Origin: Pseudomonas sp. URMO17WK12:I11
GTDB taxonomy: Bacteria > Pseudomonadota > Gammaproteobacteria > Pseudomonadales > Pseudomonadaceae
Assembly (NCBI RefSeq): GCF_007677725.1
Contig: NZ_VEDF01000013.1
Span: forward strand, 52,931 to 116,930
Length of the DNA: 64,000 nucleotides
Direction: 5' to 3'
Part shown: positions 1 to 7,148 of the stretch, piece by piece
Position numbering within the stretch: position 1 is the first letter of the stretch
Layout: every line of letters starts with the position of its first letter
The notes under the pieces: model-generated
What the model was told of the DNA's origin: nothing
Database searches by the model: none
The model's input: the letters and a program-made list of their open reading frames with translations, nothing else
Translations under genes and position numbers: made by a program

Positions 1-435
1 GACACCATCACCCTGGCTGAGGCCGCAGCTACCCGCCTGGTGCTGCCGCCGCGTGGGCTGCACCTGCGCCGACGCATCGAACAGGCGGCGATGGAAGCTG
101 GCGTGCCCTTGGCCGCCACCTACGAGCAGCAGTCAGCGCCGGGCATCGCCAGCCTGGTGCGCTCCGGGCTGGCCGCCACCATCAGCAACTGGCCGCCGCT
201 CAGCGTGCTGCTCGAACCCACCGCCGCGCGGCGCATCGTCGAGCCGCGCATCAACCGCACCATCGCCCTGGCCCACTCGCGGCACAAGCCGCTGTCGTTC
301 GCTGCCGGGTGCCTGCGCGACCTGGTGCGTGGCTTGCTGATCGAGCTGGTCAACAGCGGGCACTGGCGTGGCGAGCTGATCGGCCGTGACGAGCAGCCGC
401 TGGAATCCGCCTTGGGTGTTCAGTTGGCGGTTTGA
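1..435 (+). CDS. LysR-type regulator, C-terminal part (5' end outside window)
   Basis: The reading frame is open from base 1 to a TGA at 433-435 and gives the last 144 residues of a protein. The text fits the effector-binding half of a LysR-type regulator: a stretch reading LRRRIEQA then a segment around SLVRSGLAATISNWPPLSVL typical of the second Rossmann-like lobe, and a C-terminal helix with LRDLVRGLLIELV. The DNA-binding helix-turn-helix lies outside the window. Its 3' end overlaps the convergent MFS gene by 16 bases. The usual arrangement would make it a regulator of the neighbouring acyl-CoA/MFS genes, but this is inference. Confidence 0.75.
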   Translation, partial: DTITLAEAAATRLVLPPRGLHLRRRIEQAAMEAGVPLAATYEQQSAPGIASLVRSGLAATISNWPPLSVLLEPTAARRIVEPRINRTIALAHSRHKPLSFAAGCLRDLVRGLLIELVNSGHWRGELIGRDEQPLESALGVQLAV

Positions 436-1733
436 GACACCGCCGCAACGCTCGGCTGCGGCTTCGCCTCGCGCAGCCGCAACGCGGTACGCTGCGGATT
501 CAAGGTCACCAACCCGGCCACGCCCGCCACCACCAGCACTATCCCGCAAACCAGAAAGCCCTGGGCGTAGCCCGATGGATGCGCGGCGCCTGCGCCTTGT
601 ACCAGCACCCCGGTCACCACCGGTGCCGCCAACCCGGCCAACGAGGCGATACCGTTACCGATCGCCAGCACCCCGCCGCGCTGCGAAGCCGGGGTGAACT
701 CAGCCAGCATGGCCGGCCCCACCGAGTACATCACCAGCGCCAGGCCGCCGCTGAAGGTCAGCGCCGCGATGCGCACGGCAGTGCTCAGCCCCGGCAGGAT
801 CAACGACGCCGACAGCAACCCGGCCAGCACCAGGCACAGGGAGACGAACACCCCACGGGCCAGTCGCGACGGCATGCCGGCGCGCATCAGGCGCTGCGAC
901 AACCACGCCAGCAGCAGGCTCAGCGGCGTAGTCACCACCACGAACATGACGAAGATTCGCCCGGTCTGCAGCGGGTCGATGCCCAAGCCCACCTGCAGGT
1001 AGCTCGGCACCCAGGTCAAGGTCAGTGCCAGTGACCAGTTGGCGGCAAAATGACACAGGTAGTTGCCGACCACGCTGGGGTCGCTGAGCAGCTTGCGGTA
1101 GCCGACGCGCGCCTGGTCGCCCTTCAGCTGGCTGGCGCGCAGGCGTTCAAGGGTGCCTTCCTGGCCCAGCCGCCACCACAGCAGGCACCACGCCAGGCCG
1201 ACCACGGCGAGGATGATGAAGTTGCTGCGCCAACCATAGTGCAGGCTGACCCAGGGAATCATCGCCCCAGCCACCAGCAAGCCCATGGCGCTGCCGGCAT
1301 GCAGCAGGGCCACCGGCAGGTTGCGCCGATCGTTGGGAAACCACTTGTACAGGGCATGGGTCGCCACCGGTGAGGCAGGGCCTTCACCGATGCCCAGCAG
1401 CACCCGGCAGGCGACGATGGCCCACAGCGAGGTGGCGAACAGCATGGGCAGTTGGATCACCGCCCAGAACAGGCCCATGCCCAACAGCAAGGTTCGGGTC
1501 GGCCTACGGTTGGCCATGAAGCCACCGACCACGGCGGACACGGCGAAAAACCAGTGCAAGGCGCCGCCGATCAGGCCGAATTCGGTGGCCGACAGCCCCA
1601 GCTCGGCGCTCATCGGCACCGCCACCAGGCCGATCACCACCTTGTCGAGAAAGTTGATCAACATCAGCAAGGCCAGCAACACGGCGATCAGCCAGGCAGT
1701 ACGAGGTTTGGGCAGGGCGTTATCCGCAGTCAT
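420..1733 (-). CDS. MFS transporter, anion:cation symporter (ACS)-like
   Basis: This 437-residue membrane protein has about 12 hydrophobic segments. Residues 15-60 hold the first helix with NFLDKVVIGL and the loop VGGFMANRRPTR. RVLLGIGEGPASP in helix 4 resembles the conserved helix-4 motif of the ACS family, whose members take up organic anions such as aromatic acids, hexuronates or phthalate. It is the last gene of a minus-strand run of acyl-CoA ligase, acyl-CoA dehydrogenase and transporter, so it probably imports the acid that the ligase activates. A strong hairpin terminator lies between it and the dehydrogenase gene, so it may also have its own promoter. The substrate cannot be read from the sequence. 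Confidence 0.85.
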   Translation of the reverse strand: MTADNALPKPRTAWLIAVLLALLMLINFLDKVVIGLVAVPMSAELGLSATEFGLIGGALHWFFAVSAVVGGFMANRRPTRTLLLGMGLFWAVIQLPMLFATSLWAIVACRVLLGIGEGPASPVATHALYKWFPNDRRNLPVALLHAGSAMGLLVAGAMIPWVSLHYGWRSNFIILAVVGLAWCLLWWRLGQEGTLERLRASQLKGDQARVGYRKLLSDPSVVGNYLCHFAANWSLALTLTWVPSYLQVGLGIDPLQTGRIFVMFVVVTTPLSLLLAWLSQRLMRAGMPSRLARGVFVSLCLVLAGLLSASLILPGLSTAVRIAALTFSGGLALVMYSVGPAMLAEFTPASQRGGVLAIGNGIASLAGLAAPVVTGVLVQGAGAAHPSGYAQGFLVCGIVLVVAGVAGLVTLNPQRTALRLREAKPQPSVAAVSQTAN

Positions 1734-1771
1734 GGCAAGTACTCTTGTTATTGTTGTGCAGGGGCAAAAAA

Positions 1772-1790
1772 GGCCGCCTGGCAGGCGGCC
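1772..1790 (-). terminator. Rho-independent terminator after the acyl-CoA dehydrogenase gene
   Basis: An 8-bp perfect stem (GGCCGCCT / AGGCGGCC) with a 3-base loop lies 6 bases beyond the acyl-CoA dehydrogenase stop. On the minus strand it is followed by a run of six T. This is a textbook intrinsic terminator and separates the ligase/dehydrogenase pair from the MFS gene. Confidence 0.85.
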
Positions 1791-1796
1791 GCAGCA

Positions 1797-2960
1797 TCAG
1801 CTGGGCATCAGTACGCCCTTGGCGATGGTGTTGCGCTGAATTTCACTGGTGCCGGTGAGGATGCGCATCATCCGCGTGGCGCGGAATATCCACTCCACCG
1901 GGCTGCCCTGCAGCAGGCCAGAGCCTCCATGCACCTGCACGGCCTTGTCGGCGATGCGGAACGCAGCTTCCGAGACGAACAGCTTGCACATCGGCGCCTG
2001 GGTGCGGATATCGCCGCCGGCATCGTTCAACTGTGCGGTGGCGTAGACCATGCTGCGCGCTGCGTGCAGCTCGGTGGCCATGTCGGCGATCATGTGGTTG
2101 ACCGCCTGGAACATGGCGATCGGCTGGCCGAATTGCTTGCGGCTGCGGGCATGCTCGATCGACAGCTTCAGGGCCAGGCCGGCCAGGCCCAGCAAGGTCG
2201 GGCAATGCAGCAGGCGGTTGAGGGTGATACGCCCCATGGCCAGCTTGAAGCCCTGGCCCTCTTCGCCGATCAGGCTGCTGGCCGGGACCCGTACGTCCTC
2301 CAGCACGATGTCGCCGTGAGCGCCGCCGCCGGACATCACGGCATAGTCGCTCTCCACCCTCACCCCCGGTGCCTTGAGGTCGACGAAGAACGCCGAGATG
2401 CCTTGGGCGCCCTGCCCTGGACCGGTGACCGCCAGCAACACTGCAAGGTCGGCGTAAGTCGCACCGGAAATGAAGCGCTTGCGGCCGCTGAGCACGTAAT
2501 ACTCGCCCTCCCGCCGCGCCTGGGTACGAATGGCGGTCGCATCGGAGCCGGCCTCGGCCTCGGTCAGAGCAAAACACACGGCTTTCTCGGCCCGGCACAC
2601 GGGCAGCAGAAACTGCTCGACCTGCGCCGCGCTGGCCACCTTGAACAAATGGCCGACCCGCGGCGGCCCCGACAGCTCGCCCAGGACATGGGGGGCCAGC
2701 ATCGAGCCGGTCAGCACCGCCGCCTCCTTGACCGCGCACAGGTCGGCTACATTCAGCCCCGCGCCGCCCATCGCTTCAGGCAGCATCACGCCATACAGCC
2801 CCTGCTCGCTGGAGCGCTTCCAGACCTCGCGCAGCGCCGCCTGCGGATGCGGCCGCGCCCAGTCGAGCTGCGCCTGCTGCTCCAGCGGGCGAACCTGGTC
2901 GCGAACGAAGCCTTCGAGGGCTTCGATGATTTGTGCAGCCTTCGCACTCGGTTGATACAT
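1797..2960 (-). CDS. Acyl-CoA dehydrogenase family protein
   Basis: This 387-residue flavoprotein of the acyl-CoA dehydrogenase family would oxidise an acyl-CoA to the 2-enoyl-CoA. Visible family signatures are CFALTEAEAGSDATAIRT (FAD and substrate contact region), FISGATYADLAVLLAVTG, and the C-terminal VHGGSGLLQGSPVEWIFRAT followed by ILTGTSEIQRN. The length is normal for the family. Two start codons are possible (2966 and 2960); the GGGAG ribosome site is too close to the first and seven bases from the second, so I chose 2960. It starts about 15 bases after the ligase gene, indicating one transcript. The substrate is unknown. Confidence 0.85.
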   Translation of the reverse strand: MYQPSAKAAQIIEALEGFVRDQVRPLEQQAQLDWARPHPQAALREVWKRSSEQGLYGVMLPEAMGGAGLNVADLCAVKEAAVLTGSMLAPHVLGELSGPPRVGHLFKVASAAQVEQFLLPVCRAEKAVCFALTEAEAGSDATAIRTQARREGEYYVLSGRKRFISGATYADLAVLLAVTGPGQGAQGISAFFVDLKAPGVRVESDYAVMSGGGAHGDIVLEDVRVPASSLIGEEGQGFKLAMGRITLNRLLHCPTLLGLAGLALKLSIEHARSRKQFGQPIAMFQAVNHMIADMATELHAARSMVYATAQLNDAGGDIRTQAPMCKLFVSEAAFRIADKAVQVHGGSGLLQGSPVEWIFRATRMMRILTGTSEIQRNTIAKGVLMPS

Positions 2961-2975
2961 GCTCATGCTCCCAGG

Positions 2976-4523
2976 TCAGATTCGACGTTCGCTGTGTTGC
3001 CAATAGGCATCGCGCACCAGGCGGCGCACCACTTTGCCGTTGGGGTTCTTGGGCAGTTCGCTGACGAAATCCACGCCTCGGGGCTTCTTGAAACCGGCCA
3101 GGGCGCGGCCGCAGCGTTCGATCACTTCGGCAGCCTGCAGCTGCGCGCCCGGCTTGAGCACCACCACCGCCTGCACCGCTTCGCCCCACTGCTCGTCGGG
3201 GACACCGACCACCGCCGCCTCGAAGACCTCGGGGAAGGCGTAGATCACCTGCTCCACTTCGCTGGGGTATACGTTGAAGCCGCCGGAAATGATCATTTCT
3301 TTCTTGCGGTCGACGATGAACACATAGCCGTGGGCATCCACCGTGGCCAGGTCGCCGGTGAGGTAATAGCCATCGCGCATCACCTCGGCGGTAAGCTCAG
3401 GCGCGCGCCAGTATCCCTGCATGATGTCCGGGCCCTTGACCACGATCTCGCCGATCTCGCCTGGCCCCACGTCTTCGAAGGCTTCGTTGACGACACGCAG
3501 GTCAGTCTCGAAGTAGCAGCGACCGCACGAGGCCAGACGCTGGTAATCGCCATTTTCGACCAGATGGTCCTGCTCGGTCAGCACCGTAACCAGCGAGCAG
3601 GTTTCCCCGGCGCCGTAGCCCTGGGCCAGAATCGGCCCGAACAGCTCGATGGCGCGCTTGACCAGTGCCGCCGGCATCGGCGCTGCACCGTACATGACCA
3701 GCTTCAGGCTGGACAAATCGAAGCCCTCGACCCCCGGATAATTGACCAGGCGGTTGATCATCGCCGGCACCAGGAACAGGCGCGTCACCCGCTCGCGTTC
3801 GATGGCCTCGAGCAGCAAGCGATCGTCGTAGCGTTCGAGCAACAGGTTGCAGGCGCCCACCGCCAGTAGCGGCATGATCTGCATGCCACTGGCATGGGTA
3901 ATCGGCCCGACATGCGCCATGACATCGTCCGGGCCGGAGCGCCGGGTCGGGCTCGCGATGCTCTTGCGCACCAGCGCCTTGCGGTTGCCGAACGACAGCA
4001 TCGCGGCCTTCAGCACCCCGGAGCTGCCGGAGGTGTAGTGCAGCACCGCCAGCGCGTCGTCGCCAGGGTCGAGGGCCATCGGCACCTCGCTGCCACGCTC
4101 GAGCAGCGCCGAGTAAGCGATATCACCGCAGTCGCCCTCCAGGGCGATGATGTGGCGCAGCAGCGGCAGTGCGCTGCGGTGCTCGGCCAGGGCCTGGGCG
4201 AAGCTGTGGTCGGTGATCAGGGCAACGCTACAGGCATCTTCCAGCACGCGGATCACTTCATCGAGCGACAGCCGCGCATTGATCGGCACCTTGACCATCG
4301 CCGCCTTGTACAACGCCACTTCCGCCTCCACCAGCTCGACACGGTTGGCGGCCAGGATCGCCACGTGCTCGCCGGCGCCGATGCCAAGCGCGCCAAGCCC
4401 CGATGCCAGGCGGTTGCTGCGCCGCTCGAGCTCGGCGTAGGTCAGGCGCCGCTGACGGTCCGCCACCGCCGGGCGCTCAGGCCAGTAGCGGGCGCTGCGG
4501 GTAATGATCTTTCCAAGGTTCAC
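2976..4523 (-). CDS. Acyl-CoA synthetase (AMP-dependent ligase)
   Basis: This 515-residue ANL-superfamily ligase activates a carboxylic acid with ATP and CoA. The ATP-binding signature is YTSGSSGVLKAAM. Further motifs are GYGAGETC, YYLTGDL, DRKKEMIISGGFNVYPSEVE and the catalytic-lysine motif NPNGKVVRR near the C-terminus, so all core motifs are intact. The start is GTG at 4523 with only a weak ribosome site. It is the first gene of the minus-strand set with the acyl-CoA dehydrogenase. Together they suggest catabolism of an imported acid, with medium-chain, branched or aromatic acids all possible. Confidence 0.88.
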   Translation of the reverse strand: MNLGKIITRSARYWPERPAVADRQRRLTYAELERRSNRLASGLGALGIGAGEHVAILAANRVELVEAEVALYKAAMVKVPINARLSLDEVIRVLEDACSVALITDHSFAQALAEHRSALPLLRHIIALEGDCGDIAYSALLERGSEVPMALDPGDDALAVLHYTSGSSGVLKAAMLSFGNRKALVRKSIASPTRRSGPDDVMAHVGPITHASGMQIMPLLAVGACNLLLERYDDRLLLEAIERERVTRLFLVPAMINRLVNYPGVEGFDLSSLKLVMYGAAPMPAALVKRAIELFGPILAQGYGAGETCSLVTVLTEQDHLVENGDYQRLASCGRCYFETDLRVVNEAFEDVGPGEIGEIVVKGPDIMQGYWRAPELTAEVMRDGYYLTGDLATVDAHGYVFIVDRKKEMIISGGFNVYPSEVEQVIYAFPEVFEAAVVGVPDEQWGEAVQAVVVLKPGAQLQAAEVIERCGRALAGFKKPRGVDFVSELPKNPNGKVVRRLVRDAYWQHSERRI

Positions 4524-4645
4524 GTTATTGTTCTCGTCGACAGGAAGACATCGACGATGCTAAACAGCCAGGCGCTGGCCCATGAAATACCAGTTCCCGA
4601 TGCCAGCCATAACGTTTTTGACTGGCGGCCCGCAACCCGTGGCGG

Positions 4646-6196
4646 TCAGAGCTTGAAGCGCACGTGAATGCAGCTCTTGCCTTCGCGTTTCTCGATGCTC
4701 ACCGCGGCACTGCCGTATCCCGAGTAGCTTTTCACCAGGCGCATGCCAAGCCCAGTCCCCGTCGGTTTGGGGTAGGTATCGGGGAAACCGTCGCCTTCAT
4801 CCTCGACCGTCACCCGCACATGATCGCCGGCATGCAGCAGAGACACCTCGACGGTGCCCTTGCCATACTTCAAGGCATTGGTGATCAACTCGGAAATCAC
4901 CAGACCCAACGGCGCCATGCGCTCGGGCGGCAGCACGAAGTCGTCGGCCTGCAACAGGATCTGCCGATCGGCCAGTGCCTTGCCCAGGTCGCCCAGCAAG
5001 GCGCTCAGGTAGGGCCTGGCCATCACGCCTTGGTTGCCATGGGCGTGATAGAGCCGCTCGTGCACGTTGGCGATGGTCACCACCCGCCCGGCGGCAGTTT
5101 CCAACTGGTGCTTGACGGCGCTGTCGGGGGTCAGGTTGGCCTGTAGCAACAGCAAGGTATTGACCAGGTGCAGACTGTTCTTGACCCGGTGATCGATTTC
5201 TTCAAGGTACAGGTCGCTGGCGTCCTGCCGGCTATTCTGCGCCTCGATCAGCGACAGCAGGCGCGCTTCGTAGGCATGGCGCTCGGTGATGTCGCGCGAC
5301 ACCGCGATCATCCGCGTCACCTGAGCCTCGCTGTCCAGAATCGGTGCCACCGTGACGTCCCACCACTTGGCTTCCTGCGGGGCGGTCGGCAGACACGCTT
5401 CGAACCTTGCCGTCTCTCCGGTCAGCACCTTGGTCAGGGCCTCGACCACCAATGGCTGGGCATCGGCCGGCCACAGGTTGACCCAGTACTGGCCTTGGAT
5501 CTCGCTCAGCGCGGCCAGGTGCATGTGCGCCAGCCCTTGTTCGTTCATGAACTCGATGGCCCCGTCGGCCGACAGTATCTTCACGCAGTCCGGGCTTGCG
5601 TTGAGGAAGCTCTCCGAATAAGGATCCGGATGTGGTGCTTCCAGGCCTGCCGCGATGCGTTCGGCGGACAACGAGATGACATTGGAGATGCCTTCGAGAA
5701 ACACCAGGTCGCTTTCGACGAAGTCCTCGCCATTGCTACTGTCGGCCTCCAGCACCCCGAACGGGCCGAGCGGGCCGCGAATCGGCACGTTGATGGCACG
5801 CTCGATGCCGTATTTCTTCAAAAGATCCGGGGTGCGGAAGCGCTCCTCCAGCCCAAGATGATTGGACAGCACCGGGCGGTAGGTCGCCAGGGCGTACCCG
5901 GCTGGGCTGGCGATATCGGCGCCGACGGTGGCGTGGCCGATATCGTCTTCATCCCAACCCACCCCGTGGGAAAGCACATAGTCTTCGCTGTCGGCGAGCG
6001 GCTGCAGCACCTTGGCGAAGCGCGTACTCATGCCGTCGGCCACCACCACGCAAGCCTGGGTGAGCAATCGGTCAAGGTCGTCGACTTTCAGCGACATGAC
6101 GCCAAACTCGACCACCAGCTCGTGCTGGCGGTGAAGCCGGTCATGGGATTTTTTCAAGGCGGCCCGAATGGTTTCGTCCGGCGGTAGCTGTTGCAT
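4646..6196 (-). CDS. GAF-PAS sensor histidine kinase (HisKA_2/HWE type)
   Basis: This 516-residue cytoplasmic kinase has no membrane segment. A GAF-like domain spans about residues 25-180 (FAKVLQPL, RAINVPIRG, FGVLEADS). A PAS/PAC domain spans about 195-315 and ends with IAVSRDITERHAYE. The kinase core follows: EEIDHRVKNSLHLVNTLL, with phospho-accepting His about residue 336, and an ATPase domain with LVISELITNALKYGKG and VEDEGDGFPDT. No receiver is attached, so its partner is elsewhere; the receiver-bearing phytochrome nearby is a candidate but this is speculation. ATG 6196 is preferred over GTG 6202 because GGAG lies five bases before it. Confidence 0.85.
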   Translation of the reverse strand: MQQLPPDETIRAALKKSHDRLHRQHELVVEFGVMSLKVDDLDRLLTQACVVVADGMSTRFAKVLQPLADSEDYVLSHGVGWDEDDIGHATVGADIASPAGYALATYRPVLSNHLGLEERFRTPDLLKKYGIERAINVPIRGPLGPFGVLEADSSNGEDFVESDLVFLEGISNVISLSAERIAAGLEAPHPDPYSESFLNASPDCVKILSADGAIEFMNEQGLAHMHLAALSEIQGQYWVNLWPADAQPLVVEALTKVLTGETARFEACLPTAPQEAKWWDVTVAPILDSEAQVTRMIAVSRDITERHAYEARLLSLIEAQNSRQDASDLYLEEIDHRVKNSLHLVNTLLLLQANLTPDSAVKHQLETAAGRVVTIANVHERLYHAHGNQGVMARPYLSALLGDLGKALADRQILLQADDFVLPPERMAPLGLVISELITNALKYGKGTVEVSLLHAGDHVRVTVEDEGDGFPDTYPKPTGTGLGMRLVKSYSGYGSAAVSIEKREGKSCIHVRFKL

Positions 6197-6280
6197 GACC
6201 ACTCCATCCAGATACTCAAGGGTGAAAATGTAAGGTGTTCGGCCAAGCCGCCGTTTCGCTCTGCCTAGAAAACATAGACG

Positions 6281-6931
6281 CTAATTGGCGGCAGGTAGAG
6301 GCAGTTGCATGAACAGGCGCTGATCGGCGACGGCCGTGATCGCTGCCAGCAATTGCTCGGTGGCCTGCTGCAGCGAACCTTCGTTGCGACACAACAGCCA
6401 ACCTTGGGCCACAGCGGCCTGCTCGAAGGCCTCGGTGGCAGCAATCTGTTCTTCAAGTCTGAAGGTAACCGTGCTGGCCAGCCCACGCGGCCGCGCAGTA
6501 GCCCGCGCCCAGGACAGGTCCGGCGCGGTGACGACACCGACGTGCAGATCGGGCACGCGCACGTGGGCGTCGAGGTTCAGCCGCAGGACCTCGTCGAAGG
6601 GCACGCCGCGCCTGAAGGCTGCATCGGAGGGGTACCAACGGTCGATCAGGATGATGCTGTGCAACGGCTGCTTGGGCAACACCTGCTCGCTGATCCAGGC
6701 GCGGCTGCGCGCCAGGCGCTCGCACACCTGCAGCTCCAGCGCTCGCGAGGGCTGTCGCGCCTGCTGGTTGACCAACGCCATGGTGTCAGCGCGAAAAGGG
6801 TCGCTCTTGCGTTCGCACAGGCGAATGACCTTGCGCTTATCGGCCCGCAGCGCCTGCGTCAGGGCCTCGAGCAGCGTAGTCTTGCCAGTGCCCTTGGGCC
6901 CATCCAGAGAAACAAACAGCGGGCGATTCAT
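6281..6931 (-). CDS. Thymidylate-kinase-like P-loop nucleotide kinase
   Basis: This 216-residue protein has a Walker A loop GPKGTGKTTLL near the N-terminus and the nucleoside-binding segment IDRWYPSDAAF, as in thymidylate kinase family members. The length matches dTMP kinases (about 210). However the DR-Y/W signature and lid region differ from housekeeping Tmk, and its position between two light/sensory kinase genes is not that of tmk. It may phosphorylate another nucleotide or be an accessory kinase. It is divergent from the phytochrome gene across a 217-bp gap holding a perfect palindrome. Confidence is high for the fold and low for the substrate. Confidence 0.7.
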   Translation of the reverse strand: MNRPLFVSLDGPKGTGKTTLLEALTQALRADKRKVIRLCERKSDPFRADTMALVNQQARQPSRALELQVCERLARSRAWISEQVLPKQPLHSIILIDRWYPSDAAFRRGVPFDEVLRLNLDAHVRVPDLHVGVVTAPDLSWARATARPRGLASTVTFRLEEQIAATEAFEQAAVAQGWLLCRNEGSLQQATEQLLAAITAVADQRLFMQLPLPAAN

Positions 6932-7001
6932 CAGGCAGTTCCGAAGCGGCGAGGATGCGGATCATGCACTGAAATGCGGTCCAGGTGTGCATTTCCCGAC
7001 G

Positions 7002-7019
7002 AGAGTACATCTGTACTCT
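7002..7019. promoter_or_regulatory. Perfect 18-bp palindrome in the divergent promoter region
   Basis: AGAGTACA-TC-TGTACTCT has two perfect 8-base arms with a 2-base centre. It lies between the kinase-like gene (starts 6931, minus) and the bacteriophytochrome gene (starts 7149, plus). Its size and symmetry fit a dimeric repressor or activator site. Which protein binds is unknown; the core TGTAC recalls light-responsive MerR-type sites of P. putida, but the spacing is different, so this is only a suggestion. Confidence 0.5.
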
Positions 7020-7148
7020 TGAGGTGCTACGGCGGACAAAGATTTATCGCACCACTACCCGATTACAGCAGTCGATGCTGTACTGTACGCAGCAGCAGGC
7101 AACCCTCGTCGCGGGTGGCCGACATTTCATTCTCTTGGCAAGGGCTCA

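Noticed and set aside
1452..3869. An 805-codon open frame on the plus strand
   Set aside because: It lies antisense to the acyl-CoA dehydrogenase and ligase genes, is rich in His, Gln and Arg and has no family-like wording; long antisense frames are expected in GC-rich DNA.
6281..6931. Housekeeping thymidylate kinase tmk
   Set aside because: The fold fits but motifs differ and the neighbourhood is sensory, so it is annotated only as thymidylate-kinase-like.
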